The notes under the pieces: generated by a model | What the model was told of the DNA's origin: nothing | Database searches by the model: none | The model's input: the letters and a program-made list of their open reading frames with translations, nothing else | Part shown: one piece after another, positions 42,559-50,726 of the stretch | Numbering within the stretch: position 1 is the first letter of the stretch | How the letters are laid out: each line of letters starts with the position of its first letter | DNA from: VRUE01 sp963706605 | GTDB taxonomy: Bacteria; Actinomycetota; Thermoleophilia; Solirubrobacterales; 70-9 | Direction: 5' to 3' | Assembly (NCBI GenBank): GCA_963706605.1 | Contig: OY970165.1 | Location: 1,860,001 to 1,924,000, forward strand | DNA length: 64,000 bases | Translations under genes and position numbers: made by a program

Positions 42559-43455
42559 CTAGACGAAGCGGTCGAGCGGCATCGCCAGGAAGAGCAGTGC
42601 CAGGTAGGCGAGCGAGAAGAGGTAGGTGCGCAGCGCCCAGCGGCGGTCGGCGCTGCGCAGCAGCCGCACGGCGCAGTAGATGAAGGCACCGCCGAGCGTC
42701 ATCGAGACGACCAGGTACTCGATGCCGAAGGCGCCGGCGCAGAACGGCAGCTGCGTCACCGCGTAGAGCAGGATCGTGTAGAGGAGGATCTGGCGGCGCG
42801 TCTCCGCCTCGCCCCGCACGACCGGCATCATCGGCACGCCGGCCTTCGCGTACTCGTCCTTCATCAGCAGCGAGAGCGCCCAGAAGTGGGGGGGAGTCCA
42901 GAAGAAGACGATCGCGAAGAGGTAGAAGGCGGTGCCGCTGAGTCCGCCGGTGACCGCGGCCCAGGCGACAAGCGGCGGAACCGCTCCCGCGGCGCCGCCG
43001 ATCACGATGTTCTGCGGCGTCGCGCGCTTCAGCCAGAGCGTGTAGACGAAGACGTAGCCGAAGAATCCGGATAGCGAGAGCGCCGCGGCAAGTGGGTTGA
43101 CGGTCAGCGCCAGCAACGTGAATGACGAGGCGCCGAGCAGCGCCCCGAAGGCGATCGCGGTCGCCGGGGAGATGCGGCCGCTCGCCACCGGGCGGTCGGC
43201 GGTGCGAGCCATCGTGCGGTCGATGTCACGGTCGATCGCGTGATTGATCGCCCCCGCACCCCCTGCCGAGAGGGCGCCGCCCAGGCAGGTGAGGAAGACG
43301 AGGCCGATCGAGGGATCCCCGGCCACGTACATCGTCGTCACCGTGGTGAAGAGCAGCAGCGACTGCACCTTCGGCTTGGTCAGCGTCGCGAAGTCACGCA
43401 GAACCGTGAGCGCGGCGGGGCGCTGCGAGATGGCAGCCGTCTGGGCGCCGCTCAT
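42559..43455 (-). CDS. ctaB: Protoheme IX farnesyltransferase (heme O synthase)
   Basis: 298 residues, UbiA-type with nine helices. The prenyl-diphosphate metal motif N-x3-D-x3-D is present in INHAIDRDIDRTMARTADRP, with the second acidic loop around LMKDEYAKAGVPMMPVVRGE. It makes heme O from heme B, the substrate of CtaA. The gene starts five bases after the subunit I-like gene, placing it in the minus-strand oxidase-like operon. Confidence 0.95.
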   Translation of the reverse strand: MSGAQTAAISQRPAALTVLRDFATLTKPKVQSLLLFTTVTTMYVAGDPSIGLVFLTCLGGALSAGGAGAINHAIDRDIDRTMARTADRPVASGRISPATAIAFGALLGASSFTLLALTVNPLAAALSLSGFFGYVFVYTLWLKRATPQNIVIGGAAGAVPPLVAWAAVTGGLSGTAFYLFAIVFFWTPPHFWALSLLMKDEYAKAGVPMMPVVRGEAETRRQILLYTILLYAVTQLPFCAGAFGIEYLVVSMTLGGAFIYCAVRLLRSADRRWALRTYLFSLAYLALLFLAMPLDRFV

Positions 43456-43460
43456 GCGGG

Positions 43461-45149
43461 CTAGGCTACCGGCTGCGATTCGCGGGCCGGTGGCTGCTCG
43501 GCGCGGCGGGTGCTGTGGCCGATCGCCTCGCGAATGTCGCGCATCGGCCTGGCGCTGCGCACGTCGGGAAGGACGTCGAAGTTATGCGGGTCCGGCGGCG
43601 AGAGCGCGAACCACTCGAGCGAGTCGCCACTCCAGGGGTCGTGGCCGGTCGGGGCGCCGCCCTCGCGGCTGAGGACGGCGTTGACCAGGGTCATCACGAT
43701 CCCGGCGCCGAGAATGAAGACGCCGATCGTGGCGATCAGGTTGTAGGCGTTGACGCCGGTGCCGTCGAAGAACTTGTAGGCGTCGACCACCTGGCCCTCC
43801 TCGCCGCCGGCGAGGAAGAGCGGCACGAAGGCGACCAGCGTGCCCAGCAGCATCGTCCAGAAGGAGAATCGCGCCAGGGTCTCGCCCATCGTGCGCCCGG
43901 TCATCTTTGGGAACCACCAGTGCAGCGCCGCGAAGCCACCGAAGACGGCCCCGCCGACAAGGGCGAAGTGCGTTGCCGCGGTGCTGTCGGTCGTGTGCTG
44001 CAAGCGCCAGCCCAGCGCGACCATCGAGTGCGAGACCTCGGAGGCGAGGCCGACGGAGACCGTCGCGATCGCTCCGGCGGCGAAGAGCAACGGCGCCCGC
44101 AACCTCACCGCCCCCCCGACCAGGGTCGAGATCAGGTTGAAGAGGATGAGGCCGAAGGGGACGATCAGAGCGAGCGACATGATCATCGCGAAGTACATCC
44201 AGCCGAGACCGATCGGCGCCGTGAACATGTTCTGCATCCAGGCGAGGGTGCCGATCACGGCGATCGCCGCCAGCGAGCCGATCACGGCGCCGCGGTTGAA
44301 GAGCGGCTTGCCGGCCAGGGCCGGGATGATCTCGGCGATCGCCCCGAGCGCGAAGATCAGGATCAGCATGTAGGAGCCGGTGTAGAAGATCCAGCTCAGG
44401 TGCTGCCAGAGGAGGGGTGAGCCGCCCGCGTCGCCGGCGAAGAAGATCCCTTCGAAGTTGCGATCGATCAGCAGCATCGTGATCGCGGCCAAGAACACCG
44501 GGCCGATCACCAGCAGCAGCCAGGAGCAGATCGCCGCCGCCCAGGAGAAGACCGGCAGGCGACGCCAGGCCATGCCGGGGGCGCGCTTCCTGCGCAGCGT
44601 GGCAACCAGGTCGATCGCGATCAGGACGAAGCCGAGCGTCGCCAGGCCGGTCGCCGCCGCCCAGGCGTCGACGCCGTTGTTTGGCAGGAAGGCGAGGCTG
44701 GAGAGGGGCGCCAGCGGGTTGACGCCGGCCTCGGTCGGGGTGAAGAGGAAGCCCGAGTAGAGGACCGTGGCACCGGCAATGTAGAGCCAGGCGCCGAGCT
44801 GGCCGAGCCGCGGCAGCGCCGTGCCGCGGGCGCCTATCTGCAAAGGCGTGACGTAGTAGAAGAAGCCGAGCGCGAGCGGGATCGCGAAGAGGGAGATCGC
44901 GGTGGCTCCGTAGAGCGAGAGCATCCGGTTGAAGGTGACCGGGGTGAGGAAGGTGTTCTCGGGAACCGCCAGCTGCAGGCGCATCAGCAGCAGCTCGACC
45001 AGGGCGATGAAGAGGAAGCCGAAGGAGGCCGTGATCAGGACCCGGCCGAGGTCCTTGTGGTCGGCGCTGGTCGCGATCTCGACCCAGCGGGGGCGGCGCG
45101 GCGCGAATCCGTCGACGACCAGCTCGGGGTGCTTGGTGGGTGCGCTCAT
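43461..45149 (-). CDS. Degenerate heme-copper oxidase subunit I paralogue
   Basis: 562 residues, about 12-13 helices. It aligns end to end with subunit I (ADHKDLGRV, IGARGTALPRL, WWFPKMTGR, SGDSLEWFALSPPDPHNFD). The metal ligands are mostly replaced. The helix II heme a His is Tyr80, the CuB His of HP[AE]VY is Thr257 in WIFYTGSYM, the CuB HH pair is Gln306-Asn307, and the heme a3 His is Ala392. Only His394, the second heme a ligand, remains. It cannot reduce O2 by the known mechanism. ATGA overlap with the subunit II-like gene. Confidence 0.85.
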   Translation of the reverse strand: MSAPTKHPELVVDGFAPRRPRWVEIATSADHKDLGRVLITASFGFLFIALVELLLMRLQLAVPENTFLTPVTFNRMLSLYGATAISLFAIPLALGFFYYVTPLQIGARGTALPRLGQLGAWLYIAGATVLYSGFLFTPTEAGVNPLAPLSSLAFLPNNGVDAWAAATGLATLGFVLIAIDLVATLRRKRAPGMAWRRLPVFSWAAAICSWLLLVIGPVFLAAITMLLIDRNFEGIFFAGDAGGSPLLWQHLSWIFYTGSYMLILIFALGAIAEIIPALAGKPLFNRGAVIGSLAAIAVIGTLAWMQNMFTAPIGLGWMYFAMIMSLALIVPFGLILFNLISTLVGGAVRLRAPLLFAAGAIATVSVGLASEVSHSMVALGWRLQHTTDSTAATHFALVGGAVFGGFAALHWWFPKMTGRTMGETLARFSFWTMLLGTLVAFVPLFLAGGEEGQVVDAYKFFDGTGVNAYNLIATIGVFILGAGIVMTLVNAVLSREGGAPTGHDPWSGDSLEWFALSPPDPHNFDVLPDVRSARPMRDIREAIGHSTRRAEQPPARESQPVA

Positions 45150-45844
45150 GGCGTTTCCCCGTTTTCGATCAGGTTGACGACGCGATCCTGAGCCGCCTGG
45201 ATCTCGGTTTTCTGGGTTTTGACGAAGGCTTCGTATTCCTCGGGCGAGACCACGTCGACCTCGGTCCGCATCGCCCCGTAGGCCTGGCCCGACAGGGTCG
45301 CGGCCTGGCCGAAGTAGGTGCCTTCTTCGTCGGCGCGGAAGACGACGTGGTTGGTCTTGCCGGGCACCGCGTCGCGCTTGCCGGCGAGGTCGGGGACGTC
45401 CCAGGTGTGGACGACGTCGGTCGAGACGAGGTCGAGTTCGACCGCGGTGTCGACAGGGACGACGAGCTTGTAGTAGGAGAAGGCTTCGTTCGGGTAGCTG
45501 TAGCGCCACAGCCACTGCTGGCCGGTGGTTTCGATTCGCAGTGGTTCGGAGTGGGAGACCTGAAGACCCGCGGCGCCGGTCGTGGGCGTCTCGCGTGCCT
45601 TGTCGGTGTAGATGATGCTGAGCACGAGGATCGCCGCGGCGAAGACGGTCAGCATGGCGCCGACCCGCAGCTGGATGCGCCGGCCGCCGGTGACCTGGCG
45701 CGGTTCGGCGCCGCGCTCAGCTCTGTAGCGCCGCAGCGCATAGAGCAGTGCGACGTTGACCGCGACGATCAGAATCGCCGCGGCTACGAAGCCGATCCAA
45801 AGCAGGGTGTCGATCTGGTCGGTGCCAGGAGAGCTGGGACTCAA
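45146..45844 (-). CDS. Degenerate oxidase subunit II paralogue lacking CuA
   Basis: 232 residues: two N-terminal helices (16-36 and 62-79) and a cupredoxin domain. Against the intact subunit II, TGQQWLWRYSYP and VVHTWDVP (His146) are kept. The CuA loop is AATLSGQAYGAM (181-192), where Cys205, Glu207, Cys209 and His213 of the intact protein become Ala181, Thr183, Ser185 and Tyr189; only Met192 is retained. A binuclear copper site cannot form. It is co-translated with the degenerate subunit I. Confidence 0.83.
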   Translation of the reverse strand: MSPSSPGTDQIDTLLWIGFVAAAILIVAVNVALLYALRRYRAERGAEPRQVTGGRRIQLRVGAMLTVFAAAILVLSIIYTDKARETPTTGAAGLQVSHSEPLRIETTGQQWLWRYSYPNEAFSYYKLVVPVDTAVELDLVSTDVVHTWDVPDLAGKRDAVPGKTNHVVFRADEEGTYFGQAATLSGQAYGAMRTEVDVVSPEEYEAFVKTQKTEIQAAQDRVVNLIENGETP

Positions 45845-45918
45845 AGCGCGGCCATTCTAATCACGCAAGGGGGCACCCCGCCGCGCGCACGTTCGATCAA
45901 CGGTGAACGGCGTGCTCC

Positions 45919-45924
45919 TATACT
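45919..45924 (+). promoter_or_regulatory. -10 element of the PAP2-family gene
   Basis: TATACT at 45919-45924 ends 10 bases before ATG 45935, so the transcript would start at or next to the initiation codon. No convincing -35 is seen. Confidence 0.4.
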
Positions 45925-45934
45925 CGCCGACCTC

Positions 45935-46879
45935 ATGTTGAGCCGATCCCGGCCATCTCCGGCACTGCGCAAGGCCGTGCGCGCCGGGGCAGCAGGCATG
46001 ATCGGCGCGGCCATAGCTGCGCCGCTGCTGCGCCGCCGGGCACGAATTCCCGCTCCGGTGACGATTGCGGCCTGCGCCGGTGGCCCGCTGGGCCTCGCCG
46101 TCCTGTACCCCCGCTCTCGCAAGCGCGACGTCTTCATGTACGCGATGCAGATGTGGGCCTTCACGATGGTCCATGAGATTCCCTTCGATGACCCCGAGCG
46201 CCTCCGTTCCCGCCTCCGGATCCGCTATCCGATCGTCGCCGACCGGGTCATCGGCCTCGGCCGGCTGCCGAACGTGCGCCTGCAGCGGACCCTCGCCCGC
46301 CTCCCGCGCGTCGCGGTCCTCAACCGCTTCCTCACCTGGGTGCACTGGCTCTGGTTCCTGGAGCCCTACATAGCGCTTGCGTTCATCCTCGTCCGCCACC
46401 CCGACCGCTTCCCCCGCGCTGCCCGCCAGCTGGCCGCCGTCTTCGACAGCGGCTGCGCGGTCTACTTCGCGGCGCCGACGGCGCCACCGTGGTGGGCCTC
46501 GGAGCAGGGGATGACCGGAGAAGACGTGCGCCGGATCATGGTCGAGGTCGGCGAGGAGACATGGGGATCGGCCTGGCCGGGTATGTACAAGGCGCTGGGT
46601 GGCAACCCTTGGGCGGCGATGCCCTCGCTTCACTTCGCGACCTCGCTAATGGGTGCGATCTCGCTGTCCGGAACCGGCCGGGTACCGGGCGCGCTCGGCT
46701 GGGCCTACGCGCTCACCCTCGGCTTCGCCCTCGTCTATCTGGGCGAGCACTACGTCACCGATCTCGCCGCTGGCGCCGCGCTCGTCGCCGTGGTGCGGCG
46801 CGGCGAGCCGCTTGCCGAACCGGCGGTTCTGGCGGTGAATCGACGCCTGCAGGGTCTGGAGCGCCTGGCGAACGGGTAG
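45935..46879 (+). CDS. PAP2/AUR1-like phosphatase-superfamily membrane protein
   Basis: 314 residues with about six helices. The C-terminal half has the PAP2 acid-phosphatase motifs GNPWAAMPSLHFATS and YLGEHYVTDLAAG, with the catalytic histidines. Relatives dephosphorylate lipid phosphates or transfer phospho-inositol to lipids (AUR1-like). An unrelated open frame extends upstream into the antisense of the subunit II-like gene; it is ignored because the -10 and family start fit 45935. The next gene encodes a flippase-like protein. Confidence 0.78.
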   Translation: MLSRSRPSPALRKAVRAGAAGMIGAAIAAPLLRRRARIPAPVTIAACAGGPLGLAVLYPRSRKRDVFMYAMQMWAFTMVHEIPFDDPERLRSRLRIRYPIVADRVIGLGRLPNVRLQRTLARLPRVAVLNRFLTWVHWLWFLEPYIALAFILVRHPDRFPRAARQLAAVFDSGCAVYFAAPTAPPWWASEQGMTGEDVRRIMVEVGEETWGSAWPGMYKALGGNPWAAMPSLHFATSLMGAISLSGTGRVPGALGWAYALTLGFALVYLGEHYVTDLAAGAALVAVVRRGEPLAEPAVLAVNRRLQGLERLANG

Positions 46880-46889
46880 CGTCCTCAGG

Positions 46890-48011
46890 GTGTCTCCGGA
46901 GGATTCGGCGAACGGCAACGGCACCTTCGAACTGCCGCTGTTCACGCCACGGCGGGTGGTCCAAACCGTCCTGGTCGTCCTTGCGCTGCTGATCGGGATC
47001 TACTTCCTCTTCCCGAAGCTGGTCGGGCTCGGCGACGCGCTAAGCAAGCTCGACGACGCCGACGCCGTCTGGATCGGCGTCGCGATCGGCTTCAACCTGG
47101 TCGCGATCGCCACCTACATCGCGCTGTTCAAGGCGGTGGTCGGCGGCGACGCGCTGCGCCTGACCTGGGTTGAGACGTACGAGATCAACATGGCCGGCGT
47201 CGCGGCGACGCTGCTGTTCTCGGCCGCCGGGGCGGGCGGAATCGCGATCACCTACTGGGCGCTGCGCAAGGCGGGCATGCAGCGGCGCGACGTGGGACGG
47301 CGGATGGTCGCCTTCCTCACCCTCCACTACGTCTTCTACCCGGTGGCGCTGATCGTCTTCGGGATCCTGCTGCGAACCGGCGTCCTGCCCGGCAAGGACT
47401 CGGTCGAGCTGACGATCGTGCCGGCGGCCGTGGCCGGGGTGCTGCTCGTCCTCGGGTTGTTGCTGGCCCTGATCCCCTCTGACCTCGGCCGGCGGGTGGC
47501 CGCGCACGCGCGGGGCGAGCGGGCTCAGACGATCGCCGCCAACGTCGCCAAAGTCCCGGCGATAGCCGCGGAAGGGTTCAGGTTTGCCCTCAGCCTCTTC
47601 GCCCATCCCTCGCGCGGCGGCCTGGCGGTGCTCGGCGCGGTCGGGTTCTGGGCGGCCAACATCGGCACCCTCTGGGCCTCGTTCAAGGCCTTCGGCGTCC
47701 ACGTCCCGCTCGCGGTTGTCGTCCAGGGCTTCTTCCTCGGCATGGTCGCCAACCTCTTCCCACTGGCGCCGGCGGGAGTGGGGGCGGTCGATGCCGGGAT
47801 GATCGGCGCCTTCGTCCTCTTCGGCCTGCCCGAGGAGACGGTCTTCCCGGCCGTGCTGGTCTATCGCCTCGTCGCCTTCTGGATGCCGATCCCGTTTGGC
47901 GTCGTCGCCTTCTTCCAGCTCCGCAAAAAGGTCCAGCACTGGGAAGACGAGGGGTTGCCGGTGGACCGTGGCAAGGCGCCGGAGGGGCAGTTGGAGCCTG
48001 CGGCAAACTGA
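46890..48011 (+). CDS. Lysylphosphatidylglycerol synthetase/flippase-type (UPF0104) membrane protein
   Basis: 373 residues, about eight helices, GTG start. The pattern ETYEINMAGVAATLLFSAAGAGG, YWALRKAGM and APAGVGAVDAGMIGAFVLFG is typical of the transmembrane half of MprF-type proteins. The catalytic aminoacyl-transfer domain is absent, so a lipid-flipping or glycolipid-related role is more likely. It follows the PAP2 gene by 10 bases, so the two may act together on membrane lipids. Confidence 0.78.
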   Translation: MSPEDSANGNGTFELPLFTPRRVVQTVLVVLALLIGIYFLFPKLVGLGDALSKLDDADAVWIGVAIGFNLVAIATYIALFKAVVGGDALRLTWVETYEINMAGVAATLLFSAAGAGGIAITYWALRKAGMQRRDVGRRMVAFLTLHYVFYPVALIVFGILLRTGVLPGKDSVELTIVPAAVAGVLLVLGLLLALIPSDLGRRVAAHARGERAQTIAANVAKVPAIAAEGFRFALSLFAHPSRGGLAVLGAVGFWAANIGTLWASFKAFGVHVPLAVVVQGFFLGMVANLFPLAPAGVGAVDAGMIGAFVLFGLPEETVFPAVLVYRLVAFWMPIPFGVVAFFQLRKKVQHWEDEGLPVDRGKAPEGQLEPAAN

Positions 48012-48015
48012 CCGG

Positions 48016-48043
48016 TTGTGGTTGACCGATCGGGTACTATAAA
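48016..48043 (+). promoter_or_regulatory. Probable trxB promoter
   Basis: TTGTGG (48016-48021) and TATAAA (48038-48043) with 16-base spacing, in an A/T-rich island that contrasts with the surrounding GC-rich sequence. The trxB start is at 48075. Confidence 0.5.
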
Positions 48044-48074
48044 AAGTAAAGTATTAGACTTTCAGGCGGCAGAA

Positions 48075-49082
48075 ATGAGTGAGAAGAAGATCGAGAACGT
48101 AATCATCATCGGCGGTGGGCCGGCCGGTTACACGGCCGCGCTCTACACGGCCCGCGCCAACCTCGAGCCGCTTGTGTTCGAGGGCTTCCAATGGGGAGGC
48201 CAGCTGCAGAACACGACCGACGTCGAGAACTACCCTGGCTACCCGGAGGGGATCATGGGGCCGGAGATGATGAACCAGTTCCGCGCTCAGGCGGAGCGCT
48301 TCGGCACCCGCTTCGTCACCGACGACGTCGACCGGGTCGAGCTCAACGACGGCGGCGTCCAGAGGGTCTTCCTCGGCGACGAGGAGCATCTCGCCAAGAC
48401 CGTGATCCTGGCGATGGGGGCAGAGCCGCGCCGGCTCGGCATCCCCGGTGAGCTGGAGCTGAGCGGTTGCGGCGTCTCCACCTGCGGTGTCTGCGACGGC
48501 GCTTTCTTCAAAGGCAAAAAGGTGATCGTGATCGGCGGTGGGGACTCGGCGATGGAGGACGCGATCTTCGTCTCCAAGTTCGCCAGCGAGCTGACGATGG
48601 TCAACCGCCGCGACGAGTTCCGCGCCTCGAAGATCATGCAGGAGCGCGCCGCCGAGCAACCCAACATCGTGTTCAAGACCCCGTTCGTCGCCGAGGAGTT
48701 CGCCGGGGGCGATGCCGGCAACCTCGACCACGTCAGGTTGCGCAACGCCGAGACCGGCGAGACCGAGGATTTCGATACCGAAGGCGCCTTCGTCGCGATC
48801 GGCCACATCCCGAAATCGGAGATAGTCAGCGGCCAGATCGAGACCGACGAGGACGGCTACATCCGCACTGAGGCCGGCTCGACCAAGACCAATCTGGCCG
48901 GCGTCTTCGCCGTGGGCGACGTCGTCGACCACATCTACCGTCAGGCGGTCACTGCCGCCGGCACCGGCTGCATGGGCGCCCTCGACGCCGAGTGGTACCT
49001 GCGTGACACGCCGCCCTCGCCGGAGGCCCACTGGGCGCCGGGTGGCGAGCCCACCGAGATCGCCCCGACGCCCGGCTCGTAG
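48075..49082 (+). CDS. trxB: Thioredoxin-disulfide reductase
   Basis: 335 residues. FAD motif NVIIIGGGPAGYTAALYTARANL, redox pair in GVSTCGVCDGAFFKGK (Cys-Gly-Val-Cys), NADPH motif VIVIGGGDSAMEDAIF, and the FAD-closing AGVFAVGDVVDHIYRQAVTAAGTGC. It reduces thioredoxin using NADPH. ATG 48075 is chosen; codons back to 48018 overlap the promoter-like A/T tract. No trxA is adjacent. Confidence 0.96.
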   Translation: MSEKKIENVIIIGGGPAGYTAALYTARANLEPLVFEGFQWGGQLQNTTDVENYPGYPEGIMGPEMMNQFRAQAERFGTRFVTDDVDRVELNDGGVQRVFLGDEEHLAKTVILAMGAEPRRLGIPGELELSGCGVSTCGVCDGAFFKGKKVIVIGGGDSAMEDAIFVSKFASELTMVNRRDEFRASKIMQERAAEQPNIVFKTPFVAEEFAGGDAGNLDHVRLRNAETGETEDFDTEGAFVAIGHIPKSEIVSGQIETDEDGYIRTEAGSTKTNLAGVFAVGDVVDHIYRQAVTAAGTGCMGALDAEWYLRDTPPSPEAHWAPGGEPTEIAPTPGS

Positions 49083-49412
49083 CTACCGGAGCGCCGCCAG
49101 GGCGAACGGGTTGCCCTCAGAGTCGCGGCAGATGGTCCAGCGCTCGCCCGGGTGGACGATTGAGCCGCCGTGCTCGCGAACCCGCTCCATCGTCTCCGCC
49201 ATGTCGGCGACCATGAAGTAGGGGAGGGAGGCGGTGTCTCCTGGGCCTCGGCCGCGCTCGTGAACCCCAAGGCGGAGGCCGTCCACCTCCGATTCCCAGC
49301 CGGCCCCCGCGTCCATCGGGCGTGGCTCCAGGTTCGTCCCCAGCACTTCGTGCCAGAACTTTCGAGCTCGATCCGGGTCATCAGCGGGGAACTCGATCAG
49401 CGGCGCGGGCAT
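49083..49412 (-). CDS. VOC/glyoxalase-like protein
   Basis: 109 residues in the VOC beta-alpha-beta-beta-beta pattern: LIEFPADDPDRARKFWHEVLG, LPYFMVADMAETMERVREHGG, ERWTICRDSEGNPFALAAL. Metal-site residues are only partly recognisable, so it may be a binding protein or a dioxygenase-like enzyme. Its stop abuts the trxB stop with no gap, so the two genes converge. Confidence 0.78.
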   Translation of the reverse strand: MPAPLIEFPADDPDRARKFWHEVLGTNLEPRPMDAGAGWESEVDGLRLGVHERGRGPGDTASLPYFMVADMAETMERVREHGGSIVHPGERWTICRDSEGNPFALAALR

Positions 49413-49425
49413 CGACTCAGTATCC

Positions 49426-49908
49426 CTAGTCGAGCAGCTTCTGGACCACGAAGACGCGGTTGCCGCGGGGGGTCTCGACTTCGACCCGCTTGCCGGGCTT
49501 GGCGTCTCTCAGCGCCAGGCCGATCGGCGACTCGGCGGAGAGTCTGCCGGCGGCGAGGTCGGCCTCGGTCGAGCCGACCAGGGTCCAGGTGTTGACGACG
49601 CCTTTCTCTTCGTCGAGGACCTCGGCAGTGCGTCCAAAGCCGAAACAGTCGGCGGCGCCGTCCACGTCGACGACGACTGCGGTGCGGAGACGCTCCCGCA
49701 GTCGTTTGATCCGCGTCTCCAGATGCGCCTGGTCCTCCTTGGCGATGTGGTACTCGGCGTTCTCCTTGAGGTCGCCCATCTCGCGCGCCACCTTGATCCG
49801 CGCCGCAATCTCGGTTCGACCCTGTCCTTCCAGCTGCTCGATTTCCTCACGCAGGGCAGCGATCCCCGCCTCGGTGATCGGCTCCCCTCCTTCGTTTCCG
49901 CCGCTCAT
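49426..49908 (-). CDS. greA: Transcription elongation factor GreA
   Basis: 160 residues. N-terminal antiparallel coiled coil (GIAALREEIEQLEGQGRTEIAARIKVAREMGDLKENAEY) with the conserved acidic tip DLKENAEY that stimulates RNA cleavage in backtracked polymerase. The C-terminal FKBP-like domain contains LVGSTEADLAAGRLSAESPIGLAL. Complete and normal in length. Confidence 0.96.
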   Translation of the reverse strand: MSGGNEGGEPITEAGIAALREEIEQLEGQGRTEIAARIKVAREMGDLKENAEYHIAKEDQAHLETRIKRLRERLRTAVVVDVDGAADCFGFGRTAEVLDEEKGVVNTWTLVGSTEADLAAGRLSAESPIGLALRDAKPGKRVEVETPRGNRVFVVQKLLD

Positions 49909-49963
49909 CCGCCCACCATCGCAGATGAACTCGCGGGAAGCCCGTTCGGGCTGTTACGCCCGA

Positions 49964-50299
49964 TCAGAGATTCACGAGCAGAAGGGTGAGGCACGTGGCC
50001 AAGAGGCCGAGCATGGCCGCCAGCAGGCCGCCACCGACCTGGAAGAGCAGGCGCTGGAACGCCTGAAGCTCGTCGTGACCGGCTTTGATCTCAGTCCGCA
50101 GTTCAGCCGTGGCATTCGTGATTTCGGTCCGCAGTTCGTTGCTTGCGGTTTTCATCTCGCCGCGTAGCGCCTTGATCTCCCCGTCGACCCGCTTGAAGCC
50201 GTCCTTCAGCTCACCCTCGACATGGTCGAAGCGTTCGTCCATCCGGTGGGATAGATCGTCGAGACGGTCGTCTGTCCAGCTCTGTCGCATTGCCTCCAC
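49964..50299 (-). CDS. Small coiled-coil protein with C-terminal membrane anchor (copy 2)
   Basis: 111 residues. RQSWTDDRLDDLSHRMDERF leads into a heptad coil (GFKRVDGEIKALRGEMKTAS, then ELRTEITNATAELRTEIKAG with internal ELRTEI repeats). It ends in a helix (LLFQVGGGLLAAMLGLLATCLTLLL). Same layout as the protein at 39589-39864. GTG 50299 or ATG 50290 could be the start. Function unknown. Confidence 0.7.
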   Translation of the reverse strand: MEAMRQSWTDDRLDDLSHRMDERFDHVEGELKDGFKRVDGEIKALRGEMKTASNELRTEITNATAELRTEIKAGHDELQAFQRLLFQVGGGLLAAMLGLLATCLTLLLVNL

Positions 50300-50441
50300 A
50301 TCTCCAGGCTACGGAGAAAGTTGTCACGCGTGGGAAACGAAAGTGTAACTCTTTGTCTCAGTAGACGATTGTCTGACTTCGGGGCTGCAAAACGCCCACG
50401 GCTTGCGAATACGACCGGAGCTGCCTGTGGCCATCGGCTAA

Positions 50442-50726
50442 GGTCGTGGCACGGCTCCCACCTGCACGCACATCGACTCGATCCAGCGTCTTGACCTGCC
50501 GGCCGAGGTGGCCGGCTGTGAGGAGTGCCTGAAGCTCGGCATGCAGTGGGTGCACCTGCGGATGTGCCAGAGCTGTGGGCACATCGGTTGTTGTGACAAC
50601 TCGGAAGGGAAACACGCCACCGGCCACCATCAGGAGACGGGCCATCCGATCGTCCGTTCGGCCGAGCCAGGCGAGGACTGGAGCTGGTGCTACGTCGACG
50701 AGGTGATGTTCCGACTGAGCGGATGA
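50442..50726 (+). CDS. UBP-type zinc-finger protein, 5' end uncertain
   Basis: The frame reads TCTHIDSIQRLDLPAEVAGC, EECLKLGMQWVHLRMCQSCG, HIGCCDNSEGKHATGHHQET, GHPIVRSAEPGEDWSWCYVD: the full Cys/His set of a bacterial ZnF-UBP domain. No ATG, GTG or TTG lies in frame before TCTHID. A GTG at 50446 is one base out of frame, so a one-base loss near 50455 is likely. GTG 50508 would drop the first zinc ligands. The stop overlaps the next ATG (ATGA), and the two products probably act together. Confidence 0.7.
   Translation, partial: GRGTAPTCTHIDSIQRLDLPAEVAGCEECLKLGMQWVHLRMCQSCGHIGCCDNSEGKHATGHHQETGHPIVRSAEPGEDWSWCYVDEVMFRLSG

Noticed and set aside
45140..45934. N-terminal extension of the PAP2-family protein into the subunit II-like gene
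   Set aside because: The added residues are mirror-frame sequence; a TATACT element and the family start support 45935.
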